From the NCBI RefSeq assembly GCF_023343835.1, contig NC_064443.1:19169501-19233500 (forward strand): a stretch of DNA of 64,000 nucleotides, read 5' to 3'. The DNA is from Lagopus muta. Taxonomy: Eukaryota > Chordata > Aves > Galliformes > Phasianidae. A program made the translations under genes and the position numbers. Under the pieces are notes generated by a model. The model searched no databases. It was not told where the DNA came from and worked only from the letters and a program-made list of their open reading frames with translations. Positions 22,401 to 34,366 of the stretch are shown here, piece by piece (position 1 is the first letter of the stretch; each line of letters begins with the position of its first letter).

Positions 22401-25400
22401 CAACATGATGCTGTGGCTCTCCATTTAAAGACTTGACATGTCGTCTTCACAGCTTCACAGCTCTTCTTGAGCAGACACTGACAAAGTCACCTGGTTTCTA
22501 TGCGTTCCAGATGGCCCCAAGTGCCCTGTCTGCCCCAGAACACCTCACACTGGGTACCAGGTCCTGGCTGAGCTCCAGTGGACATGAGAGCATCCACATT
22601 CCTACAGAGTTACAGTGCTTCCTCCAAAGGCCAAATCTGTACTGACATCCAAAGTAAACAAATCCTGCACCGCAGTCCCTAAAACAACTCCTTATCATGC
22701 CTAGTGTGAATAACAAAATGTCACAATATTTGCTCAAGGCACGTGGGTTGTTTTCAGTAACTGAGGTTTAGCAGAAAAAATACAGAGGTAACGGTTCCTC
22801 TGGGGGTGATTTGGCACCTCCCAGGGGATTGGGGCCTTCACTGGTGCTGCTCCCTGCAAGGAGCAGCTGGAGCTCGGCAGACCTGGCTGCAGTGCAGGTC
22901 TGCATGTGCTGCAGTGATGTGAAAGTGAGGTGCAGGAGGGCAGCAGCATGCTGTCAGCACCAGGAAGCCCTACTGTTCTGCAGCAGCCCCTGCTGTACCC
23001 CAAGCTCTGCACAGCATTAACAGCAGCTGTGGGCACTGCAGACCCTGAGGTGATGGGCTGGGGAGAAAGCACTCATGGTGCTGCCTGTTATCGAGGGCAG
23101 GAATTAGAGCATAGCTGACACCAGGCTCTAGCAATAACCAAGTCTCATTGCTGCTCCAAAACCCATCTTCCCAGGCAGTAAATCAGGCTGAAAACCATAT
23201 ATTGAAGCATTGGAAAAAGCACAGCTCTCAGCAGGGTGAGGTTTGCACCTGATCTGCTGCAGCACCCAAACTCCACAGCACAGCACAAGGTGCTGAGCTT
23301 TAAATTCCAAGCAGCAACAGCACCTCCAGCTCACTCAAGAACTGCCCCCAGCCCTCCGCCCCCAGCTGGGTCCTCACAGGAGCTCCCACAGAGCGAGGTC
23401 TCTGCCACGTGTAGCAGATTTTAAGGCTGGGTGATCGCAGTGCTGCACAGATCTGGGCATAGTTTGCACCTATGCTCAGTCTGGGCAGCGCCCTCTGAGC
23501 TGCTTAGGTGACACTGTGCACAGAGCATCCCCTAAGGCAGTGGGCAACACTTCCCATGGGCTGCAGCTGCCATGGCCTTCGCACTGCATTTGGCAGCACA
23601 CTCAGTGGGGACACAGATCCTTCCAGGACTGACAGCATTCCTTCTAGCTTACAGCAGCCCCTCTCAGCGCAGCACCCACCCAGGTCCTGCTGGAGCCACA
23701 GGAGCCCCAAATAAAGCCTTGGCTTTACCACTGCTATTTTGGAGGGAAGCAGCCAGCACCTGGATGGGCACCTGGGGCCATCACAATATTTAGCTTCTGG
23801 GCAACTGCTGTGGGGCAGAGCTACAATACGTCAAAAGCAGGAACAGAGGGAAGAGCAGCTGAAGCTTTTCACATGCAAAGCTCCTGGTGCTAGAAATAGG
23901 CCTCTATATTCTGCTCTGTTATTAAGGGCCTAACCTCCCTCCCAGGGCTGGAAAGGGCAATTTGATTTGTGTGCAGCAGGAGCCTTCTGGGCATGCCACA
24001 GTATTGATCAGCCCCGCAGGCAGCGCTCCGCACATCTCTGCAATGACATCACCCAAAAAGCAGCATCTTCTTTCATTTACGAGGGGTAACGTGCCTTGCT
24101 TTTCAGGGTTGCATTTTATTTTTGGCTGCCTTGTACAAACACTTCACACAGTGTTTTACTCAAAGCTCAGATTACCCTAGCTGCCTTCAGAGAAGGGCTG
24201 GGCTCCTGGCATCGTCCTTGGGCCACAAATCTCTGCACATAGCTCTACCAGCATATAGGCAAGAGAACCCCACACATCCTACTGGGCTGGAAGGGAATTG
24301 TCAGACACTCCTACAGGGGTAGCAAAGTGTTTCCCAGGTGCTAGGGGGGATCATGTGCTTGCCAGACAGCTTTAGGTGCCAGGTTTCTGACTGCCTTCAC
24401 CACAGTGTGATGCAAAACTCCCTCCTGAGCAGTGACCACAACCATCCATGTGCTGGCACTGTCCCTCCTCACTACCTGAGCCCAGATTCACAGACAGCAG
24501 CAGTTCATCTCTGCTGAAAGGGAAAGCATTATTCTATGGCTGCATGGGTTTTGGTTAAAGGAAAAAAACTAATCAAGCCTCATTCCCCAGAATAAATAGC
24601 CAATGGTGAGATAGGACCCCAGCTCTCAGCAGCAGCACACAAACTGGTTAAATCTGATTACAGGAGCACCCAATTGGGTATGACAAGTGATAAATCAAGA
24701 GAAGGTCCCACTAGATAAGGCAAAGCCAAACAAGGCTATTTTAAAACGAAAATCCAGAAGAATTTAGAGTACTGGAGAGAGAGATAAGCACTGTGACTGA
24801 GAGGAGCTGAGAGCAGGCAGAGTAGGGCAGAGGCTGCTATATGGCAGCTCCCTGCGCCCGCAGCAAGTGAGGGCCGCCCTTGAAGCAGGCTCAGCACCAC
24901 TCAGCAGTGCTGTGAGCAGCTCAGCCCGGGACCCTCTGCTCTCCCAGCACAGCCCCCATACCCTGAGGCTTCACCAACCCTGCAGCACCAGCCAGGACCC
25001 CACAGCTGAGGACACTGAAGGAGCAGCTGTGTTGCTCAGGCACCCTGACTGCTCCAGAACCTGATTCACTTCATTATTCCCTTCCAACTTGAAATAGGAC
25101 ATTTATTCAGCATTTAAAACACAGCTTTGCCCACAGCCATAGGGTTGTGATTAGGAAGTAGGTAGTGCCTGCTGAGCTGCTATGGCACCACAACTACAGC
25201 TGCACGTGTTTCCTACGATGTCCATTGCACTGGGCTGATCAAACCCAGCACTACATGCAGTACCTGGCTGCCCACTGCCAGCTGCCTGCCCTCGTCCCAC
25301 ATCCACGCGGTGCTCACAGACTGGGTGCACTGTCACACCACCAGCACGGAGCTGCTCCAGCTGCAGCCCCATGAGAGCCAGGACATTGGCACCAAAGGAA

Positions 25401-27390
25401 TCTTGTAACCGTTCAACCCAAGGAGAATTGCTGACTGCAGGCCATTTCCCTGCTCTGTGCTGAGAGGCTCCCACAGCTGCCCCTCTGCTCCTGGCACCTG
25501 TGGCACACAGCACCCACTGCCCCCTGAGAAGTTCGAGCTCCCACCTGAGCACCTGTAACACAGGCAGGAATGGAGAATGACTTGGATATTGAATCCATGC
25601 CCTCACGGGTGTACAAACACCACAGGTTTTGCTCTCCTTTAAAGGGCAATCTGCTTTGGTTTGAAACTAACTAAGGAGACTCAAATGATAAATGAATGTT
25701 TTTCTCTACTTCCACCTCAAAATTTAATTTTAATTGACATTGCACACGACAGAGCTACTACTCAAACTTTTTTGTTCAGAAGCCACTTATTTTGGCCATG
25801 CCATTAAGCCTCCAGTGCAGTCCCAATGCTCCTGGCACCCAGTGTGAGCAGCAAGATCCAACCCAGCCGCACCAGACCCCACACGCTGACAGAGAGAGGG
25901 CCCAAAGGAGCTCACAGGAGGGAGACTTGAAAAGGAGCCTTTGTTTTGCTTTTTTAGAAAAGATGCAAGGAGAGCCCTGCTCCAGGCACTGCAAGCACCA
26001 GGCCCTTATGCTCCATCCCACCTGGCGACAGCTTCCCTTCAATTGCAACAGCTCTGTTCATTTGTCCCCCGACACAGACCAAGCTGGGCATCGGTCCTTC
26101 CCCCACTCTGCCCCAACCCAGGTTTCCAGCACTGCTGTCTCCCACCCCCATGCCATGTGCTCTCAGGGCACAGCACGAGCTCCCTGTTTTGCCATGCTGC
26201 TCCCCAACATTGTCATCTATTTCTTTCCATAGAACTTTGATTTCTCTGGACTTTTATTTTTTTTGCATTTATTCCTCTCTGCTCTAGAGGAATCTACTTC
26301 ACTGACTGGGCCTAAGCAGCAGGTTATTTTGCTGACCTCTAAGAAGGCTTCTGAATTCACAGCACGGTCCCTGCAGCCCACAGGCCAGCTGGGATCTTGA
26401 TAATCATTTTAGGAAAAGAAACTCCCTCCTTGAGACCACATCTGGCCAATCCTGGGGGGGCAACGGGAGCTTGGTTTCTGCAGAGAGAAGCCTGTTGGAT
26501 TTCTAGCAAACATCCCAAAAGGAAAAGTCAGAACTTTGGTGTGACCTGGATGCAGCACAGCAGCATTCTGCATCAGCCCCCTTCCTCCAGCAAGGCAGAC
26601 ATGCAACAAATGCATTATTGCCTACAGATGGCACTTCAGCTCCTGGTTGCCACTAATTGCTAACAAACCAGCACTATTTTTCACCCCTTGCCAGCTGTGC
26701 ATCACAACTTGTGTGGTGTCCCACTTGCACTCCGACAGCACCCCGACCTATTTATATCCCCACAAGCACTCCCAGCACTACCTCAGGCGGCTGCTGGCTG
26801 CACACAGACAGCCCAGCTCTCATGTTCCTCCTCCCACACCCTGGACACCGGATCCGCATGCCTGCAGCACCCAGCTGCAGCCCAAAGGCAGAGTATGACG
26901 CACACCGCAGGGCATGGGGCTGCACCCAGCTCTGCAGGCCCCACACAACCCCGCTGCAGCAGCCCTGTGCTGGCAGGCAGGCAATAGCGTGGGGCAGAGC
27001 AGAGCAGATCCAGCTCCTCACCACACAGCAGCTGCACTCCTAAACCCAGCGCTGGGCCCCAGCCAAGCAGCACTGCTTCTCCATGAGATGGCTGTCACAC
27101 TCCTTGCGCCCGGAGCCCCACACACACCAGCACTGGGTGCTTTGCTCGTCTCCCAGCAGCACCCATCACTGTCCATATCTCCATGGTTAGCTTTGGCGAA
27201 AGCTCAGCTTGAACGCCCATGACCAGGACATGCCTATTGAAACCTGCCCCAGTGCAGCAGCCAGGGCTGCCATCTGCCCAACACCCCGCACTCATTCACC
27301 TCACAGCATTCTCCCGTCCTTACCAGTGCCATTTACCCTCACACAAACTCACAGGTTTTGCATGGTTATTTCCCACCCATTTTGCTCCTG
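19485..27390. other. Intergenic tract upstream of CAV3
   Basis: No coding exon or RNA gene was recognised. The only clear repeat is a CR1 tail at 20238-20300. Sequence is rich in CAGC/CACAGC-type words, which gives many spurious open frames. Confidence 0.5.
20238..20300 (+). mobile_element. CR1 LINE 3' tail
   Basis: The sequence gttggactgaatggtctta, then gagtttcttccaacc and catgattctgtgattct matches the CR1 3' terminus, including two copies of the 8-bp ATGATTCT-type tail repeat. The 5' part is lost or unrecognisable. Confidence 0.8.
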
Positions 27391-27393
27391 TCT

Positions 27394-27578
27394 CTTAGAA
27401 TGCTTTGTGTTGGAAGGGACCTTTAAGATCACCTCTTTCCAACCCCCTGCTATAGGCAGGGATACCTCCCTCCCTCTAGACCAGGTTGCTCACAGTCTCA
27501 TCCAGCCTGGCCTCGAGTGCTGCCAGGGAGGGGGCATCCGCAGCCTCTCCATGCAACCTGCTCCAGTGACTCACCCAC
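27394..27578 (-). mobile_element. CR1 LINE 3' fragment, inverted, next to CAV3 promoter
   Basis: Read on the + strand it begins agaatgctttgtgttgg, aagggacctttaagatcacc, and continues through ccaaccccctgc, ctagaccaggttgctcac, and catccagcctggcctcgag to caacctgctccagtg. This is the reverse complement of the CR1 3' region. It ends about 240 bp before the CAV3 start codon. Confidence 0.85.
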
Positions 27579-27679
27579 ACAACGTGTGCTGAGGACATCT
27601 GCTACAAACTACACCACAGCAGCTTTAGCCAAGGATGTGTCAGCCCCCAGAGCCCCCCCAGGCCACAGGGTCCCTCCAG

Positions 27680-27817
27680 CACAGCCCCTTTAAGGGCACC
27701 GATGCGGCACGACATTAATTTTAGCCTGGAGCACAGCCAGGGCGTGGGGCAGCTGCTCAGCTCTCACAGCCTGCCCTCTGCACTGCCCCAGCACTGCAGC
27801 CCAGCAGCACCAGAGCC
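27680..27817 (+). promoter_or_regulatory. CAV3: CAV3 proximal promoter and 5' UTR (approximate)
   Basis: The 140 bp before the CAV3 ATG contain a CAGCTG E-box at 27750-27755 and a CArG-like CCCTTTAAGG at about 27686-27695. The mammalian CAV3 promoter is known to be driven by myogenin through a proximal E-box, so the CAGCTG is the natural candidate. No strong TATA box is visible and the transcription start is not determined. Confidence 0.5.
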
Positions 27818-27931
27818 ATGGCTGAGGAACAGAGAGAGCTGGAGGAGAGGATCATCATCAAGGACCAGCACACCAAGGAGATTGACCTGGTGAACAGAGA
27901 TCCAAAGCGGATCAACGAAGACGTTGTAAAG
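27818..27931 (+). CDS. CAV3: Caveolin-3 coding exon 1
   Basis: The exon encodes residues 1-38 of caveolin-3, the muscle caveolin that forms caveolae at the sarcolemma and T-tubules. The start lies in a perfect Kozak context (GCCATGG). The exon contains [19 protein letters not shown], near-identical to the corresponding part of mammalian caveolin-3. The first 19 residues are more divergent, and there is one initiator Met rather than the double Met of human. The exon ends AAG before a gtaagg donor, phase 0. With exon 2 the protein is 151 residues, exactly the human length. Confidence 0.96.
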
Positions 27932-30273
27932 GTAAGGACTTCCTGAGCCCTGCTTTTAGGAGACTAGCTCCCTTCCCATTGCACAGAGTGTAAGCAGCCA
28001 GGTCTTCATCACTGCCATGAGGGCCAGGGGCTGCACTGCAGGTGGCAGGGGGAGGAGAACAGCCTCTGGTCCCACTGTGCATGTGGCCCCATTGATGCTG
28101 TATTCTATTCCTTGAATGCACTGCCCATCTCCACTGGCCTGAAAACATATGGGGCTGCCCTCACTGGTCACAGCAGTGGGAAGCCAAAAATAAAATGGGG
28201 TCAGCCCATACCACTGCTTGAAAGGGAACCTTTGAAAAAAGCTGAGAAGAACTTGCTAATGTTCAAGGCTCAGCAGTTCGAGCAGCAGAGCACTGAGATA
28301 AGCACTGTCCTGTTTGCAAGAAGACCGTTTCCCCTGCATGCCAGCATGGGGTGCAGCAACCCGCTTCTATTTTTGATCAAAAGGAGCACACGTCTCTGAA
28401 AAGGGGAGAGGAGAGAGAAAAGGGAAAAGGAACGCCTCTTCCTAAGCAGTGACCATCGAAACTTGTCCGCTCTGTCAGTCGTGTAATGGGATTTGTTAGA
28501 ATAATACTGGGGTAAGGTTGGCCCAAAGTGGGGCAAGGAGGAGAGGGATGAGTTTTATTAAAACTGCTTTGAGATCAAAGCAAACAGCACACCAGGAGGG
28601 ATGGCACAGCCCAAGCTGCTCACAAAACTTCTGAGCAAGCTGTGACCTTGATGGCACCAGTGAAAAGCATTTGTGTGCTGAAACGCTTTGTATTCCAGTG
28701 GAGCCCCGGCAGTGCCCTGAGGGGCTGCGCAGTGACAGCCATAGGAGGGCACCCTGCAGGGGTGAGGGGTGCCTGCAGGCCTCTGTGCAGCAGAGCTGCT
28801 GGGGATAAGGGCCAGCCGTGGGAAGGGGATGCAGTGCAGGAGCAGCACCCAGTGCCTGCAACAAGGCCTCCCCCCAACCACAGGCCATTCCCATCCTCTT
28901 TTTGCTCTCAAGCTCCAAAAACTCTGCAGAGGATTTTCCAGCCCATCAACTCATGTAATTAGACTACTTCCTCTGTTTTCAAAGCATTTGATGAAGCCAC
29001 CTCGCATTCTTCCAGACCCAAAAATAGACCAGACGATAAGCTGGGCAGGGAAAGGCACAGCCACAGCCCCAGCACTGTGGAATAACATGGGCAGCTGAAG
29101 CCTCTCCACAGTGGGCAGCAGCACACCAGGAAACATCCTGGGCATACATCAGAACCGTGCAGGGAGAGGCAGCAGCCACACAGGTGGAAGGGCACCCACC
29201 TGCAGGCAGCAGAGTCCTGGCACACACACAGCAGCGCGTGGCAAAGCCCTGGAGCCTCCAGCCTCCTCCCAGCCGTGGCACAGGATGTGCAGGTGGTGCC
29301 TGAGGGCACTCGCTGAAGGCTGTGGGGCAGAGCCCAGCTCAGCATTCAGCCTGTGTCCTATCTCTCCTCAATAGCTCCTCCTGATACACAGGGAGCAAAA
29401 GGAAGAGAGAAGGGCAGACTCCTTCTTATAGCCTGCTGCTGCCCTCACTAATTATCCCGATTAGCTGGCCAGGCAGCTGGAACCTGTTTGGATCTCAGCT
29501 GGGCAGGGTCTGGAGGGGATTGGAGCTGCTCCCCTGTGCCCACCTGCACCCACACACAGGGCTGTTCTTTTCCAGCCCGTGTCAGTGTCTGTCCTGGTGC
29601 CTGCTGCCAACCCCAGGAAATTAAAGGTGATGCAGAATGACCTTATGATCAAAGAGCTTTCAAAAACAGAAGAGATGCTGCAGTTGGACATAAATGCATA
29701 AGCAGACATGTCAGCCTAACCAAGGAAAGGTGCTTCTTCTGAAGAAAATTGGCTTGGTTCATGCATTCCCTAAAAATGGTTTCCAATGCAGCAAGGTCTG
29801 TGCATGATTTGGAGGCTCTTAGGAATATTTGCAATGCTCCTAATGGCTGTGTATAGCAATGATATTCCTGCAAGGACATGGCCAGGCTGATCCCTTCCCC
29901 TTCAGCAGAACGCAAACAGGCAGAACCAGGTATCTCACCTCCAGATGTATAATAAGAAAATCATAGATCAGGAGCACCGTGGGGTTTTACTAGCACCAAC
30001 ACCTCCTGCGTGTGGGCAGCCCATGTCCTTGAATGATAAAAAAGCACAGGAATGGGCTCTGTCTTCCTCAAGTATGGCTGTGCCCATCCCTGCCTGTGGC
30101 CATGTCCTGTCCTGTGGGCACAGTGCACTGCTGGGCACGAGGCCCCTCCAACCTGGGCCCGGTGTCTGTGCCCACCCTGTGACAGAACCAATCCCTCCCC
30201 CCGAGCTTCCCCGCACACAGCAGCTCCTGCACCTCGCCTTGTGCCAACGCTCCCTCCCTCCATCCCGTGCCAG
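27932..30273 (+). other. CAV3: CAV3 intron (2342 bp)
   Basis: Canonical gtaagg donor and a pyrimidine-rich acceptor (ctccctccctccatcccgtgccag). Mammalian CAV3 also has a single intron at this codon. I see no further exon, repeat or RNA gene inside it. Confidence 0.9.
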
Positions 30274-30615
30274 GTGGATTTCGAGGATGTGATAGCTGAG
30301 CCCGTGGGGACGTACAGCTTTGACGGTGTCTGGAAAAGCAGCTACACCACCTTCACCGTCAGCAAGTATTGGTGCTACCGGCTGCTCTCGGCCGTGCTGG
30401 GCATCCCCCTGGCCGTGGTCTGGGGCTTCCTCTTCGCCCTCATCTCCTTCTGCCACATCTGGGCGGTGGTGCCCTGCATCAAGAGCTACCTGATCGAGAT
30501 CCAGTGCGTCAGCCGCATCTACTCCCTCTGCATCCACACCTTCTGCGATCCGCTCTTCGAGGCACTCTCCAAGATCTGCAGTAACGTCAGGGTCATGCTG
30601 CGGAAGGAAACCTAA
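30274..30615 (+). CDS. CAV3: Caveolin-3 coding exon 2
   Basis: The exon encodes residues 39-151 with a TAA stop. It opens with [10 protein letters not shown], the caveolin family signature (FEDVIAEP, residues 41-48). The scaffolding domain follows at 55-74 ([20 protein letters not shown]), then the intramembrane hairpin at about 75-106 ending AVVPC. Cysteines at 106, 116 and 129 match the palmitoylation sites of caveolins. Pro105 corresponds to the human residue mutated in limb-girdle disease. The scaffold sequence is CAV3-type, but the last 25 residues (for example [19 protein letters not shown]) look more like caveolin-1 than human caveolin-3 does. The gene is intact and its 3' end faces OXTR. 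Confidence 0.97.
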   Translation: MDFEDVIAEPVGTYSFDGVWKSSYTTFTVSKYWCYRLLSAVLGIPLAVVWGFLFALISFCHIWAVVPCIKSYLIEIQCVSRIYSLCIHTFCDPLFEALSKICSNVRVMLRKET

Positions 30616-31115
30616 ACCCCAGCAGCACCACAACCGCCGCGCTGTGCCGGTCCCCGAGCAGCCACAGTGCCCGCTGGGTCTCTGCTGCCGTGCCGGGGCT
30701 CTGGGCACAGCTGTCCTTGGGATGTCAAGGACACAGAGGCACCTGTGTGCTCTACTGGTGCTGCCCCGAGCGCTGTGCTGCCCCGGGGCCCGGGAGGTCT
30801 CTTTGTCCAGATATTATTCTCAATTTATTCTTCCCTCGGCTCCCAACAAGTATTTGAGGCCAAAGTCCCTCCCAACGCGATGCCACAGAGAGAGGCACAG
30901 TTTGCATGGTGCTCCTCTGCTGCGGGGTCGTGGAGCTCTGCTGCCCTCAGCAACGTTGCACTGATGCTGCACAGCACTGCGCCTCGGGGTGGCTGCAGTT
31001 ACATGTAGTGAAGGATATTTGAATGTTTGTAGGAAAAAAATGTTTCTGAAAACACTGTATCACAGGTATTTTTTTAAAGGCTTTTGTTGAAATAAAAGGA
31101 ATTTAAAACCACATT
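30616..31115 (+). other. CAV3: CAV3 3' UTR
   Basis: Sequence from the stop to just past the AATAAA at 31091. It is GC-rich at first and AT-rich in the last 120 bp. No competing poly(A) signal was seen before 31091. Confidence 0.75.
31091..31096 (+). terminator. CAV3: Poly(A) signal of CAV3
   Basis: AATAAA about 475 nt after the stop, followed by a GT/T-rich element (tttttagtgttgccgttgtt) 35-55 nt downstream. Confidence 0.75.
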
Positions 31116-32322
31116 GGAATTATATTCTTTTTAGTGTTGCCGTTGTTCTGCTTATTCCCATCCCGAGCCAAATCCCAGCCCAGCTCCCACCACCTCCCAC
31201 CCCCACGGCCCCACACGCCGCCCTGCCGCAGTGCCTCTGATTCCCTTTGGCCCTTTGAGGCCATGGTTGGTGTCCTCCTGTGGCGACAAATCCCCACCAT
31301 GCCTCACTGCCAGGAGAAAGAAGATGAACATAGGGGGAAAAACGGTGTGCTCTGGGAACACCTTAAACCAGTCTGGTGGAAGGTGCTGAGATGGGCTGTG
31401 CATGCTAACAGCTCACTGAAGCTCCTGGAAAAACATGGAAAGGAAAGCCACAGCACGGCAGGTAACAATGTATGTGTTGGTGACAGTGAAAAAAGAAACT
31501 GGTACAGATTTCAGTGCACTTTTTGTACCCACTCCCAACGCTAAGGCTGAGCCTTGCTGCACTCACAGGGTTGCAGGCAGTGAGGAGAGCAGCACCAGGC
31601 CCCCCTCAGCACTGCCTCATGCAGCCCATGGAACACTGCACACAGCACTCAGCACACTGCCCTGTGCTCAACAGCACCCTCACACCATGTGAAATGCATC
31701 ACAGCCATCCATGGCCTTCGCCCTTTGGCACAGTGCTCCTCCTGCACCTCCCCTCCATCAAGACACAGCCAGAAAGTTTTATTTACAGGTATTCCTTAAC
31801 AATTAAAAAACCCATGCTGTGAGCATGACTTTGTGCGTTACAAAGCAAGAAGGTTGCATTGGTGGAAAAGATCAAATGCTATCAGCTGCAGACCCAGAAC
31901 AAGTGCTTGGCCTCGGAGGACCAGATAGCAGCTCCTCAACCCCACGGAGCCCCAGTGTAACCCAGATGCCTTAGGAGAAGCCTGGAGCACGCTCAGCAGA
32001 TGCATTATTGCACAGATCCCCAGTCCCACGCTGGCATTACTCCCGCCAGCCCGCAGTGCCCACCCTCAGCCCCGTCCCAGATGAGCTCCATGCAGGAGGC
32101 AGGAGGGGCTCCGACGACGGTCCGTGCATTAAAGCCGCCGGTGGGAACGGGCCAGGCGCTGCTCAGCCCCGCACAGCCCTGAGCGCGGAGTTCTCCTCGC
32201 CGCTGCCCGGCCCGACGCGGCGCGCTGCCCGCGCTCTCCCGCACACACGTCTGCACCCCTATTTATTTACACCGCACTCCCCACCGCAGTCCCAGCGCTT
32301 CCCAGCACTCGGCCCGGTGCCC
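31116..32322. other. Convergent CAV3/OXTR 3' interval, including OXTR 3' UTR
   Basis: This short interval separates two converging genes. On the minus strand AATAAA motifs lie at 32262-32267 (about 55 nt after the OXTR stop) and 31778-31783 (about 540 nt after it). The second would give a more usual 3' UTR length. No other gene is visible. Confidence 0.6.
32262..32267 (-). terminator. OXTR: Possible proximal poly(A) signal of OXTR
   Basis: AATAAA on the minus strand shortly after the OXTR stop. It could yield a very short 3' UTR; the more distal AATAAA at 31778-31783 is an alternative. Confidence 0.4.
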
Positions 32323-32570
32323 TCACGTGGAGGGCGGCTGCGCCAGGCTGCGCTGGCTGCTGCTGCGGCAGCTGAGCACGAAGGAGGACGAATGGCTCTT
32401 CCTGCCCACGCTCAGCTCGCAGGCCGGCCGAGCCTTCAGGTACCGCGCGGAGCAGCAGAGGAAGCGCCGCATCAGGTCGTGGAACAGGTGCCCCGTGTAC
32501 AGCATGTAGATCCAGGGGTTGCAGCAGCTGTTGAGGCTGGCCAGCAGCATGGCGATGATGAAGGGGGAGG
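32323..32570 (-). CDS. OXTR: Oxytocin/mesotocin receptor coding exon 2 (TM7 and C-tail)
   Basis: The exon completes codon 310 and encodes the rest of the 391-residue receptor, ending TGA at 32323-32325. It contains TM7 with [11 protein letters not shown] (the NPxxY motif in its family form NPWIY), a juxtamembrane FLCC pair suited to palmitoylation, and a serine-rich tail ([16 protein letters not shown]) of the kind phosphorylated for arrestin binding. The acceptor is ctctccttgcag. An intron between TM6 and TM7 is a hallmark of the oxytocin/vasopressin receptor family. The tail ends LAQPPST, close to the mammalian OXTR ending. Confidence 0.97.
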
Positions 32571-34366
32571 CTGCAAGGAGAGAGCGCGTCAGGGTGCGGG
32601 GCGCGAGGATTTCGCTGTGGGCCCCCGGCCCCGCGCTGCCGCTGCGAACGCAAACAGCGGGCGGAGGGCGGAGCCGCGGCCACGGCACCGCGCTGGCACG
32701 GCGCGAAGCGCTTTCCCTCCCGACGGCCCGGAGCTCAGGTCGGTTCCGTCCCATCAGAACGGGGCTGCGGACCCACAGTCGCGCCAACCCCCAGCCCTGT
32801 GCCCCCGCCCTGCTCTCCCTGTGCCCTGCTGGGAAGCACCGGGTCTGGCTGTGTCTGTTCCCTCTGCGCCTCAGCCAAAACGCCCTCACACCTCTGAAAC
32901 CAGAAGAAAAGCACAAACTGTGGCTCTGGTTTCCAAATTCCCCTTTAACCCGCTCACCCACAATTCCTGCTCTAGTGACAACTGCTCCAGCTGCTCCTAA
33001 TAAAAGGAAACTGCTGAAAGTCCGTGGTGAGAGAACTGAGGCACATCACAGCATTTCAATCTACTTTAGAAAAAAAGATATACATCCATCTTTCGCTGAC
33101 TCAGCTCTGCTGCCTCTGGTGCTGATAAATTGCACTTCATGGTGCATGGCTGCACCATTAGGCCCCCAAGAGCGCCCCAGGAGCGCCCCGAGAGCCAGAT
33201 TGGCCCGCCAGGGCAAGGGCTGGGGACATTACATGGCGGAGATGGGGATGTCACATGGAGGGACTCCCTGCTCTGTTCAGGGGCCAGCAGAGGCAGACGC
33301 GGCCGCGTTCTGTGGGCAGCTGCAGCTGAGAGCCCGGTGCTCCGTGCAGCCTTGCGGACAAAGCACCAGCGTTTGCTCGCTGGTGGGTCAGGAGAAGCCC
33401 TCGGGGCTGCGGGTTGGACATACAGTGAAAGACACGGCATCGTCAGCGTCTGAAAATCAGACATTCGGACTAGACCGAATTCGGAAAACCAAGAGAGAGC
33501 TGTCGGGAGCATCCGGGAGGGCTTAAAAAGCTGTGCTGAACTTCCACACCTGCAATAAGCGAGCAGAGAGAAGCAAAAAAGGCACAGCGAGGGCGGCTGG
33601 AGCCGGGCAGGAGAGCTGCTCCGGCGGCAGGGCTGCGGGGACATCGCGGTGCCACCAACAGCCCGGTACTGGCGGACCAGACCCAGCCGCAGAGCACCGA
33701 GCCGCAGCCCGGTGTTGGCCTCCGGCAGCCCCACACTGCGCACTGCTGCTGGTGCCCAAAGCGCTGCCCCCTGAGCGCACTTTGCTGTCCTTCCTCTCAG
33801 CTCACAAAGTTGTGCAGAGCTTTTCCGCACGCGGCTTTTCCCAGGTGCGGGGACGCTCCCGTGCAGGGGCAGCAGCGGCTCGCACAGCACGCGGATCTGA
33901 GCCGGGCGGTGAGTCTCACTGCTTGCAGCCCCGGGGATGGCAGCAGCAGCCAGCACCGAGCGTAAAACACAGCAAAGCAGTGACACCGCACCCAGGAGGC
34001 AAAACTCTTAAATCAGAGGGCTTTTGGAAGACCTGTGCTTCATCCAGAGCCATACAGAAGCAGCACAGTGCCCGGGCGGGTGAGAACAGAGGGGAGGGAC
34101 GGGAAGGCAGAAGAGTTGCAAGCAAAGAAGTCAGCGGCGACAGAGCGGTACCGCAAGGGGAAAAAAAAGGATTGGGCACGGGAGACGCGCGGCTCCAGTG
34201 AGGGGAGCTCAGGGGCAGCCGCCGCCGCCTCTGCAGGTGCTCCACGCCTAGAACCTCTCCTCGCCCCTCCAGACTCCCGAGCCCCCGAGACGTTGCTGTC
34301 TCTCCCAGCCCCCGGCCCGGAGCGCCGCAGTCCCTGCACGCACACAGCCGCGGGGGGAGGACGTAC
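32571..34366 (-). other. OXTR: OXTR intron between TM6 and TM7 (1796 bp)
   Basis: Donor gtacgt after CAG GAA G and acceptor ctccttgcag. It is GC-rich toward the first exon, which explains several long spurious frames (for example 33066-33986 on the minus strand). No further exon or repeat was recognised. Confidence 0.9.

Noticed and set aside
32008-33526. Long + strand frames of about 330 codons over OXTR exon 2 and intron
   Set aside because: They are antisense shadows of GC-rich OXTR sequence with arginine/proline-rich nonsense peptides and no family similarity.
33066-33986. 306-codon minus-strand frame within the OXTR intron
   Set aside because: It is in a GC-rich CpG region where stops are rare; the peptide has no recognisable domain and lies between two confirmed OXTR splice sites.
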